A program made the position numbers and the translations under genes. Below are positions 35,690 to 47,129 of a stretch of 64,000 nt of DNA, piece after piece. Origin of the DNA: Cycas panzhihuaensis (lineage: Eukaryota > Cycadophyta); assembly GCA_023213395.1 (NCBI GenBank), contig CM041465.1, forward strand, positions 233,127,741-233,191,740. Direction: 5' to 3'. Positions within the stretch are counted from its first letter, which is position 1. The number at the start of each line of letters is the position of its first letter. The notes below the pieces were generated by a model. The model saw nothing but the letters and a program-made list of their open reading frames with translations, had not been told where the DNA came from and did not search any database.

Positions 35690-36190
35690 CAAACTTCACC
35701 TTTTATAGTGGTTTGGTAAAGATATTAGCCACTTGATATGTTGTGGGGTAGTATTCCAGTTGAATTATGTCATCATGAATAAGTTCTCTAATCCTATGGT
35801 CTTTCATACTTATGTATTTAGTACGATTGTAAAATACAGGATTTTTTACCATGTGGGTTATTGATTGATTATCCACATGAAGGCTACTAGGACTTGTTTG
35901 GGTGATATTTAATGTTTCCAATAATTTTCTAAGCCATATCACCTCCTTGTTAGTCTTAGAAGTAGTAATGTATTTAACTTTGACAGTTAAATTAACAATT
36001 ATCTTCTGCCATCTAGATCTCCATGATATTGGTGTTGTTCTAAGAAATGTTACATAACTAGACATAGATCTTCTTATATCTTTATTTCCTACAAAGTCTA
36101 AATTTGTATATGCAGAAATCTTGAATTCATTATTAGGTTCATATAACATACTATATTTGATGGTTGTCTTTAGGTATTTTAACATTCAAA
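35690..36190 (-). pseudogene. A2 RNase H
   Basis: An open minus-strand frame of 160 codons (35703-36185) covers the RNase H domain: YLKTTIKYSMLYEP, LDFVGNKDIRRSMSSYV, LHVDNQSITHM and VANIFTKPL. The catalytic Glu of the TKAEY motif is Lys here (VKVKYIT). A1 keeps the Glu, so this is private damage. The 5' side continues into RT without an authentic start. Confidence 0.92.
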
Positions 36191-36199
36191 CTACAGCAT

Positions 36200-37160
36200 T
36201 CTAGTGATTTTGCTTAGGATTTGTTATGAATTGTGCAAAAATGCTAACAGAGTGTATAATATCTAGCCTTGTATTAGTAGTATAGATGAGACTACCTATA
36301 AGTTTCCTATAGAGTGTTGCATCTACCTCTCTAATATCACCATCAGTTGAGAGTTTGGTATTAGGGTCCATAGGTAAAGCCACTAGTCGAGCATCTTCTA
36401 ATTAAAACTTGGTTAGAAGATCATTGATGTATTTTTCTTGGAAGAGGAATTTTTTTTTATTCCTTTCGTGTTACTTCAATTCCCAAGTAATATTTCATTA
36501 AATCAAGGTTAAACAATTTGAACATTTTGTCAAGGTCCTTTTTTAGCTGGCTTATTGCCTATTCACTATTACCCATTACTAGCATATCATCCACAAAGAT
36601 TATGAGATAAGTGACTTTATCATTTTGGCGCTTGATGAACAATGTTGTATCAATATCTTAGTAGTCACAAACCTCGTATCCAAGTTACCTCATTATTTCA
36701 ATCAACTTGGCAAACTAAGCACGAGGAGCTTGTTTAAAGCCATATAAGAACTTTCTAAGCTTGCAAACCATATGCTTTTGACCTTCGATCTTATACCCTT
36801 CTGGCTGAGCCGTGTAAATTTCTTTTTCAAGATCCCTATTGAGAAACGTAACCTTAATATCGAGCTAATGGATTTTCTAACCCTATTAAGTAGCCAAGGC
36901 CATAAGAGTTCTAACTGTAGGCTATTTGATTATAGGTGCAAAGACTTCAGTGTAGTTGATGCCTTCTCTTTATGTGAATCCTTTAGCTACCAACCCCGCC
37001 TTATATTTTTCAAGGGTGCTATCTGATCTATATTTATTTTTAAATACCTATTTATTTTGAACTACCTTTCTACTAAATGGTAGATCAATGAGTTTCTATG
37101 TACCATCTTTTATGAGAGATTGGTATTCTTCATTCATTGTATTTCTCTAGACTATATGTT
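36200..37160 (-). pseudogene. A2 reverse transcriptase
   Basis: On the minus strand the RT is co-linear with A1. IIFVDDMLVMGNSE, then TAG, then AISQLKKDL lies at about 36530-36610. The TAG is at the same codon as in A1. QLDIKVTFLNRDLEK near 36840-36870 keeps the first Asp, which A1 has lost. TTRLDIIHSVSIFAQFITNP is at 36201-36383. Several other stops and frameshifts occur. Confidence 0.9.
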
Positions 37161-37399
37161 TTATAGCTTCCTGGTATAAGAGAGGCTCTTCATTAAGAGT
37201 AAAGTTCAGTTTTTCCAGTTCAAGTTCAGTATATAATGATTCCTCCATCCTTGCTTTATGGGCACTTTGAGTGCCAATTTTACCCACCTCATCTGATTAT
37301 ATGTCCTTATTGAGCTTACATGCTTCATAAGATCCTTGAGTTGGGAATAAGGTCCTTATTTCCTCAACTTCTTAGTTCTCATCTTATTCATTAAAATGA

Positions 37400-37640
37400 T
37401 CATTTTATGAGGAGGATGTTGATGCACCTAAGGAAGATGGTCCTTCTACCACTGTTTTACCTTTGTCAACTAAATATAAAGATGATGATTCTCCTATAAT
37501 GGCTTTACCTTTGTCAACTCTTTTATCTTTAAAGGATGGTATCTTTAGTTTAGAGTTACAACTTATATCCTCTGAGGCTCTATTATCAGCCTCTAATATT
37601 TGGAGTAATTTATGTCTATCCCCTTCCCCCAAATTTTAGA
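37400..37640 (-). pseudogene. A2 integrase-RT linker
   Basis: This 75-codon open piece (37405-37632) has two copies of a KGKxxxxESSS-like module, matching the A1 linker at 4105-4305. It is a spacer without catalytic motif. Confidence 0.65.
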
Positions 37641-37699
37641 ATCTGAATATCATACTTGATAATATTATTATAGTGGCATAAGTGTATTTTAGAGTCCAG

Positions 37700-38660
37700 T
37701 CTAAGCAACTAATCCTCTATCTCTATAACAATGACATCTCTGGTAATAATGATTTTTCATTATGAAGGTATAAAGACCTTATACCTTTTATTATCTATAA
37801 GGTATCCAACAAAGATGCCTTTAAGTGCCCTTGGCTAGAGTTTATTTTAATCTGCATCTAGAATGTGGGCATAGTATGTAGAGCTAAAAATTTTGAAATA
37901 GTGAATAATGGGGGCTTACCCTGACTACTTTTCATTAGGTAATGGCCCTTCTTTTGATGGACTAACAACATTGGTATAATAAACGACTGTCTAAATGGCT
38001 TCGACCCATATGTAGGTAGGTATATTTTTATATATCAATATAGCTCGAGCCATGTTCATGATTGTCTTATTCATGCACTTGGCAACTCTATTTTGTTGTG
38101 GGGTACTTATTACTATTATTTGATATTTGATGCTATTATCTTAAAGGTAGCTTTCAAAATCATGTGAGGTATATTTACCACCATTATCAGTTTGAAAACA
38201 TTTGAGTTAATAACCTAACTCTTTTTCAATATGAGCTTTGAATTCTTTGAATACACGAAACGCTTCATCTTTCTTGTGTAGAAAGGCTACCCATACTTTC
38301 CTAGTGAAATCATTAATGAAAGAGATGTAATATAATTTATCCTTCAGTGAAGGAATTGACATTGTTCCTCACAGATTAGAGTGTACCAATTATAATAGAT
38401 GGCTTGATTTTTACTGACTTTTGGGAAAGGGTTATTGATAAGATTTGGCAATGATACAAGCTTCACATTTGAAGAGCTTAGAGGAGAACTTTGAAAGATT
38501 TGGAAGAATGTTACAAAGATCTCTAAGTCTATCGATATGAACATGGGCCATTCGAGCATACCAAAGAGCTTCTAGTAACAACATTAGGTGGATTAGGATG
38601 GAATTAATCAGTAGAAGGGCTTTAGGCACAATAAGATTCAAAAGATGTAAAGCTATTTAG
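37700..38660 (-). pseudogene. A2 integrase
   Basis: On the minus strand the integrase contains EALWYARMAHVHIDRLRDL and FKCEACIIAKSYQ; the Cys lost in A1 is kept here. The first catalytic position is Asn (VHSNL), as in A1, and is followed by a stop. QTDNGGKYTSHDF keeps the second Asp. The Glu is Lys (NRVAKCMNKT). Two of three catalytic acids are therefore lost. Confidence 0.9.
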
Positions 38661-38829
38661 TCAAAAAAGTTTGCCAGTGAGATGTCTAGTCAAGACCACT
38701 CAATTAGTTAGAGGATGGATGGCCTGGAGAGTTTGGTTATTTATGATTACACTCAGATTAAATCCATGAGAGACAAGTGTGGATAAAGAGAGCATGTTTT
38801 GTTTGAGATTGGGTATGTATAGGACATCA

Positions 38830-40150
38830 AACAATGTAAAATCTCTTAAGCCTGGGAGTTTCAGGCAAATGTTACCAATTCCTTTAATAGGTTATTGTGA
38901 TTTATTAACCATGTGAATAACTCTTTAAATATTTGAGTCAAATATTTGGTATAGACTATGATTACATGATCCACTGTCCATTGATTAAAGTAGGGCTTGG
39001 CATTGGTGAAGGGAATTCACAAGTGATATATACACATCGAGCTTTAAAGTATCTTTGTGGTTGGTCAATGACATTTGATACTAAAGATCCCTTAATTCTT
39101 TAAAAGTATGCTTGTACAAAACCTATACTACTAAAAGATTCTTCACAACTTTCTTCAACATTGTGAGCTCTATATTCTGGTTGGAACTTAGCCAATATAT
39201 AAGTGGTGGTTCTGTAGTCTTTTGTAAAGTGTCCTTTATAATTACATTGATCACACATAATAGTTTGATTACTAGTCCCTGAAGAGGTACTGGTTTGGTT
39301 TGACCTGACTGTCTTGCTTTTGTTGAGGTAGCCCTTGACCTTTAGACTGTCGAGGCTGAGACTGAGGGTTTGGTTGATCTTGTGGATGGTTTCCCATGTT
39401 TCTTCCTCTTGCTCTTAGTTGGTTGTTTCTTTTGCCATGAGAGGGACCTTAATTCTTTATGTAGTAAACTTCTTCTTCCATCTTAAAGGTTGCATATGGA
39501 AGAGAGTTAGAGGCTGCAAAGTTGGTATCAAAGGTCTTGTCAAATTCTATAAGCTTCTTAGCAAGTACTTCGAAGTTGAATGTCTTCAATGTTCCACTAG
39601 ATTAAAGACTTCTAAGCAAGTTTTTATAATCAAAGACATGTAGACATAATTAGATCAAGAATGCCCAAGTAATACATTAGGTCTTAAAATATTTATTAAT
39701 TACCTATTTTATTAGTCCAAGGAGATTTATTATCTCATAAGCTCATTCTTTCTACATTTTTAATTTGTTCATTTTTAGAATAAGATGAACAAATTCTAAA
39801 TCTGACTTGGTATCAGAGTTCTTCTTGAGAACTTCAAGGACCTTCCAGGATGTATCATGTTACTCTTCGTCAATCAAGTTATGCAAGGAGTGATCAGTAA
39901 CCAACAAAATTCTTGTACAAATCTTTTCATCATCTATCTCCTATTGTAGTTTAACTGTGGTATCTTTAGAAGCTATTGGAGTGGTTCCATCAGAAGCAAG
40001 TGTTGTAGCTATTGCAGGTATGATGGGTATAGGTTATAAGTGGGCTCTCCATAGGCCTTCATACCTTACAATATTTTAAACTCCAGTGTACCATAAACCC
40101 CAATTTTCTATGTCTTTTAATATGCAGTTGATATTCTACTTGAATTGAGA
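38830..40150 (-). pseudogene. gag: A2 gag and protease, active site deleted
   Basis: On the minus strand gag starts near 40150 with an ATA at the position of the A1 ATG and the same TAG six codons on. The knuckle near 39215-39256 reads CDQCNYKGHFTKDY, its last Cys lost. At about 38974, roughly 30 bp are missing relative to A1. These bases encode the DTGATQYMTC segment, so the protease has no catalytic Asp. A further gap of about 21 bp lies just upstream. Confidence 0.85.
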
Positions 40151-42098
40151 TGATATAATGATGATGAAGAAGTAGAAGAGATGATAAAAGTATATGCCAC
40201 TAACGCATATGGCTAGTATACCTGATGCAGTAGGGATACATAAATAAATGCTATCATGAGAAGTAAGCAATAATTAAGTATTTTTCAATAACTATGAAAA
40301 AGGAGTATAAGTAATGATGCAAGAATGAGGCCTAATATAGAGCTGGCAAGTAATGGTGATATGTCATACCACTAACCTCTAACTTATGTCCAAATGTAGC
40401 TAAGAGTTTTGATGCCTAAGGCTTCTAGTATATAATTAGGACATTCACCTGTAATACCTATACATGTATTTGGTGATGAAATCTAAGTCATAGTAGATCC
40501 CAAGTACTCCCAATCCTCATTTAGTTCACGAGTGAGTAGCTATATACCTTATCTAAAGAGTTAAATAATATTTGTGTATCCCGCGACTATGTTAGATATT
40601 AGACCAGGTTAATTTTAATCTTGTATTAAGGTTTTTAGCTTTACTGGGTAGTTATCTGGATTATCCCTGCTTGGTGGACGTAGGTATGACTAACTTATCC
40701 CTCTACCACTATTTTGGTTAATACCAAACCTAGTATGAAACTCACACCTCCTTTAGGGCCTAGACTTTAGCCAACCTTGGTCTATTTCAACTAAGTCGAA
40801 TGTGTGCACAAGTCAATAATTGGCAGTATAAGTTGTATGAATAAGATTCCTTATGGAAATAATGTAAGTTATTTTCAAATAACTAAAAACTAAAATAAAA
40901 AGTTACAAAATGTGCTTGTTTGCCTTTCATGCTTACTTTGTTATTATTGCTGCTTTATGTGATGCTTTATGCTATATATACAAATAGAAAGAACATGCTA
41001 GATTTAGTAAGGGAACCAGATGTTGCTTCCGATCTAAGGTTTATCTTGCTTTAGTACAATATTTTTAAATATATTTTTAGAAATTTTAATACAAAAGCCA
41101 CAAGAGGGCCAAAGAGAAGATTGCCTTTCCACTAAAATACTAATTTTGCTAAATTTAGATGCATGCTATTTTGCCCTATTATATGATTTTTTTCCTCACA
41201 AAATTTATAAATAATAAATGGGTAAATTTTTCTAAAAAATATAAATATAAAGGCCTAAATGATGGAATTTAAATTTATGATAGAAGAAAAAAGTGTTCAG
41301 AATGTTGTTTCTAATAGGGGAGTGAAGTTAGATTTTTAAAAAGGCATAAAAAAAAATTTCCCAAAAAAAACACAAAAGGAGAATCTTGCCAGATCTATTA
41401 TCTTAGAATCTAAACTTTAATAGCTCAAAAGCTTCATCTGGACATGTACATCAACTTTTCCTTCTGTACCATCTCTAAAATCAGCAAAAAAACTACCTGA
41501 AATGCCCTCGCAATGTCTTTTGTGAGGTTGAGTAGGTAAATTTAGCATCAGTGAGAAAACTACAAAGATCTCACTAACCGGTGGATGGAATGTGATGCAA
41601 TTTATTTTAAAATACTTCTAAAACATAAATCTACTAGATCCTTAAAAAAACTTTTAGAGTTTTAACTCATGTTTAAAGGATTTCATTTAGAAAAAGTACC
41701 TTAAGTCACTTATCCATAAATTTTGACCTTTTATTTCAGTCAGAACTCATTGTTACAAAGTGAATTTAAAGCTGCTCCATAAAATAAAAATAATCCTCTT
41801 AGTAGGGTGACCTTACATGCTAAATTTTATTAAAATCTGAGATGGTCAAAATTTTCATAAAATTTTAGGCCTTTAATATTTCTAGATCTATTCTAGCAAC
41901 TAAATGGCTTCAAAAATTTATCTTTTTCACCTTTAAAAATTTTCACACATAGAGAAAGTAGAAACATATAAAATAATATAATTTTAAACTCTCAAAATTT
42001 TAAAAATAATGAGTGCACTCTCAATACTTTATATTAAAGGTGAAGAAGAGGCAAAATGACACCATGCAAGTGGAATGGAGTGAATAGATCATCTTCTA
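40150..42098 (-). other. A2 non-coding leader
   Basis: A leader of about 1.95 kb lies between the primer site and gag. It has no conserved frame and is co-linear with the A1 leader (1-1485), which shows its first part is missing from the window in A1. Confidence 0.8.
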
Positions 42099-42110
42099 GC
42101 TCTGATACCA
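42099..42110 (-). other. A2 primer-binding site
   Basis: On the minus strand this reads TGGTATCAGAGC, the exact plant initiator-Met-tRNA primer site, two bases after the 5' LTR. Confidence 0.93.
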
Positions 42111-42112
42111 CA

Positions 42113-42424
42113 TGAAAGAATGATGGATCTAGGGAATAAATGATTCATATGCATACAATGGCAATGGAGAATGAAATATAGATAAAATAAGATATGAGAT
42201 CAAAGCTTATAAGTGAGAATAAATAATGACTCCCTCCTTGAGATTTTACCTTTAATTATTGAGGGTGAGCATTAGGGTTAGAATTTTTTTGCCTAATGAT
42301 ATAAACAAAAAATTACATGTAAATTTACATAAAGTGCATTTCACTAAGAGACTAATGCTAATAATATATTCTAAGGTCATTTAATTAATCTACACAAATG
42401 ACCTTGATACATTAACCTCTTTCA
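42113..42424 (-). repeat. A2 5' LTR (312 bp)
   Basis: On the plus map it runs from tgaaagaatgatggatc to cctctttca, with perfect TG...CA ends on both strands. The gacct target duplication follows at 42425-42429. Confidence 0.95.
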
Positions 42425-43040
42425 GACCTGACATTTTACATGTAGTTGGTGTAGTTAATAGGTTTATGGCAAATCCAAGAAATGAACATTGGGTAGAAGT
42501 GAAACTAGTGCTTTAGTATTTGAGGGGCACAAGTGACTATTGCATCACCTTTGGTGGTACAGATAATCATGTTTATAGATATGTTGATTCATACTTTGTA
42601 GGAGATTTAAATAGGAGAAGGTTTACTTTGGGTTATATGTTTACTCTTACAAATAGTCTGATTAGTTAGATGTCAAAATTATAGAGTGCAATTGCATTAT
42701 CGACTACAGAAGTAGAATATATTACTACAACATATGGTTATAAGGAGGCAATCTAGTTGCAGGGTCTAATGGTTGAGCTTGGAAGGAAACAAGAAAAGGT
42801 AAAAGTATATTTTGATAATTAAAGTGTCATTTACTTAACAAAAAGTCCAACTTATCATAATAGGACAAAGCATATTACTCTTAAGTACTATTTTGTTAGA
42901 CAGGTTATGGAAGTAGGTGGAGTGGCACTTAAGAAGGTTAACATAAAATAAAATTATGTTAACATGTTTGCAAAACCAATACTATTGGAGAAGTTTAAAT
43001 GATACTTGACTTCTCTTAGTTTGCAGAAAAGGTGATGAAT
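42425..43040 (+). pseudogene. Copia-B unit 3 RT end and RNase H, resumed after copia A2
   Basis: The frame interrupted at 34884 continues with DILHVVGVVNRFMANPRNEH, L-YLRGTSDYCITFGGT, YVDSYFVGDLNRRRFTLGYM and STTEVEYIT (Glu kept). It ends with FAKPILLEKF near 42970-43000. Stops lie at several Trp and Gln positions. It is followed by aaggtggaga and LTR 4. Confidence 0.92.
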
Positions 43041-43083
43041 GGTCCAAGAAAGGTATCAGGTAAATTGTTGTTAAGGTGGAGAT

Positions 43084-43712
43084 TGTTAGATAATATGACA
43101 ATAATGTTTTGGAGGCAAAAATTTTAACATGTTAGCAGTGTGATTTTATCTCTAAACTTTTGTAGGGGGATCTAAGAGGGGCAAGAGCCCCCCTTGGCCA
43201 GGGGATATGGAGGTAGTTGGACCTTTCCCCACCACAAATGGGGGTTCAAGGGTGGTAGCCCTTAACCTAAAAAGTTAACGCTATAAAACATACTAAATTG
43301 TAAAGAGAATCAGGGTTATTCATTTAAAATACCCCATATTTGATGGTCAAGATTTGTGCATTATATGACTCTCTCATATAGCTTGATTTAGGGTGTTTTT
43401 TCATTATGTTGATGATATTCGATGTATTGGATATATTGTATTGAGTAGAGGTGGTCGGTTGTTATTGTTATGAATATTCTACTACAGATTATATATATTT
43501 CTCCATTATTGGATAATAAAGATTGATACCTTTCTTGTGTGGATATTTTCCTAGCATACTATTAGAGTTTTACCACGTTATATCAGGTGTATATGTGATG
43601 CTTTGGCTTTCTAATTTATTTATTATATTATCTCTGGTTTAAGAACTTATATATTAAATTTTAGTTTCAATTCTTACAACTAGTTATAAAATAGTTTAGA
43701 TCTTAGTGGAAG
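43084..43712 (+). repeat. Copia-B LTR 4, 3' end truncated
   Basis: It starts with an intact tgttagataatatgacaata after the polypurine tract. It follows the other LTRs to about gatcttagtgga and then passes into chromovirus leader sequence. The last 40-odd bases of the LTR are missing, and no target duplication is present at this junction. Confidence 0.88.
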
Positions 43713-43941
43713 TAATCGATAACCTATACACCATAGAGGATAAATGCTTAAAGGGTTACTTATGATAAGATAAAGAAGGAGCCTATAAAGGTCCTCTTAT
43801 ATACTCAAGGATATGCGAAGGCATAATTCTATAGTTTGGTTCTATATGGGGCTTTCTCTAAGAGTGTTACCTCTAGTCTGTCATGTAAGAGGCAAGAAAT
43901 CCATGGTATATTTAACCAGAACAATAAATCCTTATGATTTT
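43713..43941. repeat. 229-bp flank repeat, right copy
   Basis: This is a direct repeat of 21325-21553. The chromovirus leader then continues at 43942 (tatataccc), where the left copy is interrupted by LTR 1. The right flank therefore starts 229 bp before the left insertion point. Confidence 0.85.
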
Positions 43942-44181
43942 TATATACCCCTAGTACAAGGTCTTTACTAAATTAGATAACTACCAAGTAGAGTTATCTT
44001 CCTAAAGAGAGGGAGGGAGCAAGGGAGTAGATCTAAATAGAAATATTTGAAAACTAAAATTGTAGAAAATAGAGATGTCTGGAAATTGAATAAATTTTTA
44101 TAGGATATGAATATCATTAAGAGAGAGAAAAAAAATCCCTTTTCTTGATCACAAAATACTTTTGTAGAGTTGCTCAGTCGA

Positions 44182-44193
44182 GCTCTAATACCA
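44182..44193 (-). other. Chromovirus primer-binding site
   Basis: On the minus strand this reads TGGTATTAGAGC, one change from the Met-tRNA primer site TGGTATCAGAGC, two bases after the 5' LTR. Confidence 0.87.
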
Positions 44194-44195
44194 CT

Positions 44196-44557
44196 TGGAG
44201 TGTAACTTCCAGAAATCAATCTTACAAATGGAACACAAATGGGTAGACAAAGGGATGATTATGCACTTATTCATAATGAATCACTCAGAACATATCACAC
44301 AAAACACAATGAGCACTAAAAGGGAGTATCGAAGCACCTTCTCTTCAAAATGATAATAATAGTCAATCTTACAAGTGATCTTTGAGCCTTAGACACAAAA
44401 GAGGTATTTTTCATGTGATCCTATTGGTAGCCCTAATGTCCTTACATCTTATTGGAGGGCTTAGCAGCCCACACATAAAGCTTAATAGCTAACATCAATA
44501 TATAGCCCTTTGGTGGTTCTTGCTTACTAACGATTATGAAAGTAGGGTTACGTTATA
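44196..44557 (-). repeat. Chromovirus 5' LTR (about 362 bp)
   Basis: It matches the 3' LTR at 17516-17866 over its length. On the minus strand it ends CTCCA before AG and the primer site. The gatgt at 44558-44562 completes the target duplication. Confidence 0.87.
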
Positions 44558-44562
44558 GATGT

Positions 44563-47090
44563 CTTCATTTATTACTAGGGTTTGATTAGGCATTTACATT
44601 AATTAATTTGTTAATTGACATGATGATTAGATGATTGTCTGATGTGATTATGTTTGTGCTTGTTTCAATCATTGCCTCTGATGTATAGATCTTAACATAT
44701 TCATATGGAACTCTAAAGCTTTACTCTAGTTCTTTTCAAAACTTTTTATAAACTTTTTGGCCTATAGCTTATTGATCAATTACTTTCAGCACAACCTTAT
44801 TTAAGGATGTCATTTTATTTATCCTCTCATTAGCTTTGTCTAACAATCCTAGAAGAAAATATGATTGTTTTAATTACAATTTTTTATGATATTTTACAAT
44901 CTTATCAAATTTTACTTGTTGTGATTATGACTATTTATCATAGTTTTCATGTTGCCAAAAATTGTGATCTTCTTAATAAACTATAACAAATGTTAAAGAT
45001 TGTGGATTTAGTTAATTTTCATATGTTGTGGTTTTGACTGTTCATCATTGTTTTTAAGATTTGTCATAATTTTTTATTTTTACATGTAAAAAAAATATAA
45101 CAAGAAGTTTTTTTTTTTTGTACGGACATAATTTCTTATGAAACTATGGCCCAATTTTCTCTTGGTTTTCCCTAGCCTTTCACCCCTATTCTCTTATAAA
45201 TTCTCACCCATTTCGTAAGAAAGGGGGAGCCCAAGTTTTATGCAACATAGTGCTATTGAAATTATGTCTTAACCTCTTATGACCTTTTTGCATCCTTAGA
45301 GTGACTTGTTGGAGTAAGAACCAAACCATAGCTTGAGGATTTTCATGACTTGGAGTTGTACACACCTAAGTTTGAAACTGTTTTCTTCATTTGGCTTCTT
45401 TGCCCTCTTATTTCTTTTACTTTTCTATGTAAGAATTCTCTACATTAATTGTCCTTTCATCCTTAAGAGGTTTTGGCAAATCTTTCATTTGTTGGAGCTT
45501 GGTTTAATGTGTCTTAGGGCTGCCATAGCATTGATCCAAGGAAGCACCCCTATCTTCTTTTTTAATTTAAAATTTTATTAAAAATTTTATGCTTTTTTTT
45601 TTTTGTTTTTAATAATTCTCTTTTGTGATTTCATAATTAAAATATAAATGAGTTCTTAGCTTGTATAGTGAATTAAGATTGTGAAAGATTTAGTTAGTTC
45701 ATTTTATTATTTGAAGTTTTGAACCATCATTTATTTAGCTTAGTTAACTCCCTTTGAAGGTTACCATTCCTTTGCTAAAAATTTCTACTCATAACTTGAA
45801 GAGGAGTTCGCACACATAACCTTACTGCTAACAAACTCTCCTTAAGGAGGTAAGTGGCTTAGCTTATGAACTCTAAAAGAAAGTCTTAAACCATTCTCTC
45901 TAGAGAAGAAGTAAGGAATTAGAAATAATCTTTTTGTATCTTCATTGGTTGTGTGTTAGTTTCCTACTTATTCTCTTTTCTCTTCAAAGAATACTAAACA
46001 AAAAAAGCAAGTTTACTTATGTAATATCTAGTTGCATTTTAATCAAGAAACAAGGGTTAAAGAGATAAAAAAGATAGTAAGTAAGATAATCATAAGTATA
46101 ACCAAAGGACTTAATAGTGACATTTTAGGTTAAGTAAACAACATAAAAGGAGAAAAAGAAAAAGAGATTAAATGGTGCATTTGCATATAGATGTATTAGT
46201 AAAAATGTATTTGCTCTAACTACATGGTTTATGCATAGTTCAGGTGTTTAATGATTTCATACTATCAAAATTCATACTAGCTTATATGTATGTGCTTAGT
46301 GTTATTTGTTTCCCCTAGGTTAGGCCCCATTCTCCCTGCAAGAGTATTCTTGATCAGTTGGGACTTGTCATCCTTGATATGCAAGCTTACTCTTCTTCTA
46401 GAATAAAGACTTCTATTTGTAAGGATGAGTTTAATTAACCAAGACTTGACATCCCCAATATACAAACTTATTCTTCTTAGAGATTATTAATTCCATATCA
46501 TGTTTTGAACTCTAAAGGTGATGGCTTGTGATCTACACTTTGGGTTAAGGGTAATTCCTCTCCTCTTTATTCACATAGGGATCATCATTAGTTTAAGGAG
46601 TCTCTAGCAACTAACCCCCTGACATAGTTGTTAATCCGAGGTCTAATATCTTCTTAATATTCTCACTTGTCAGTCCTCCTCATCTATAATTGGTACAATG
46701 TAGTTTTCGCCTTTATGGTTGGGTAGAGGTTTAGGTTAGATCATAACTTTAGGACGGCTTAGATGATTAGTTGATAGAGAGCCTAGGGTGGCACCTTTTA
46801 TGGTAAAGATTGGGAGTCCTTGTATGCTTGTTTATCTCCTTAGGGGGAAGTAGTTAGAGATTGATTATTTTTAAAATTTTTCTTTGTTCCTTTTTGCTTT
46901 GATTGTTAATTAGTTAGTGCTTAGTTAGTAGTTAGTTAAATCCTTTTACCTTGCCATATATAATAAAAGACATCTCTCTTCCATTTGGGAGAGAGTCAAG
47001 GATCCATCAAGACTTGTCACCTTAGTTACCTTTAAGAAGATCTCTTCTTTTATTTGAGATTTTTAGGGAGGCTTGCTTCGATAGATATCA
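44563..47090 (+). repeat. Tat left LTR, main part (2528 bp)
   Basis: From 44563 to about 45904 it aligns with 59949-61299. From there to 47090 it has no partner inside the window. The end (atagatatca) is set by the primer site that follows at 47094. Together with 17470-17515 the full LTR is about 2574 bp. Very long LTRs are typical of the Tat/Ogre group. Confidence 0.83.
46955..46969 (+). promoter_or_regulatory. Putative TATA box of the Tat LTR
   Basis: The sequence catatataataaaag lies about 120 bp before the LTR end. It is followed by a short GC-richer stretch, consistent with transcription starting near 47000. This is inferred from position only. Confidence 0.4.
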
Positions 47091-47093
47091 TTT

Positions 47094-47111
47094 TGGTCAC
47101 CATACTAGGGA
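47094..47111 (+). other. Tat primer-binding site
   Basis: The sequence tggtcaccatactaggga, three bases after the LTR, is a decayed form of tggcgccgttgccgggga. That is the primer site typical of the Athila/Tat branch. Most differences are C-to-T or G-to-A. Confidence 0.7.
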
Positions 47112-47129
47112 TTTTCCAAAACTTCCTAG

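Larger units (their letters stand above)
34885..42424 (-). mobile_element. Ty1/copia family A copy 2 (A2), complete and nested, level 3 of the nest
   Basis: This is a full-length element of 7540 bp with two 312-bp LTRs, primer site, gag-protease-integrase-RT-RNase H, polypurine tract and a perfect gacct target duplication. It is inserted antisense in the RT gene of copia-B unit 3. The two LTRs differ at about 46 of 312 positions by hand alignment, near 85% identity, so the insertion is old. It is the same family as A1 and shares a gag stop, an RT stop and the integrase Asp-to-Asn change with it. Its own extra damage includes loss of the protease active site. Confidence 0.95.
21554..43712 (+). 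mobile_element. Tandem array of three copia-B units sharing four LTRs, level 2 of the nest
   Basis: Four LTR copies (21554, 26220, 30852, 43084) alternate with three complete internal regions, all in the plus direction. Unit spacing is 4666, 4632 and, after subtracting copia A2 and its 5-bp duplication, about 4687 bp. Each internal region opens with a Met-tRNA-type primer site and closes with the purine run aaggtggaga. Gag and Pol resemble the Tork/Tnt1 lineage of Ty1/copia. The array lies in the leader of the chromovirus. The order LTR-int-LTR-int-LTR-int-LTR is the expected product of unequal recombination between LTRs. Confidence 0.9.
17511..44562 (-). mobile_element. Ty3/gypsy chromovirus, level 1 of the nest
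   Basis: On the minus strand, the 5' LTR (44196-44557), primer site, leader, gag, protease, partial RT, a chromodomain-like tail, polypurine tract and 3' LTR (17516-17866) are in the proper order. The element itself is 17516-44557. It is flanked by gatgc (17511-17515) and gatgt (44558-44562), a 5-bp target duplication with one later change. Removing it restores a continuous Tat LTR. The leader is broken by the copia-B array at 21554-43712. RNase H and most of integrase are deleted, so the element is dead. Confidence 0.85.
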
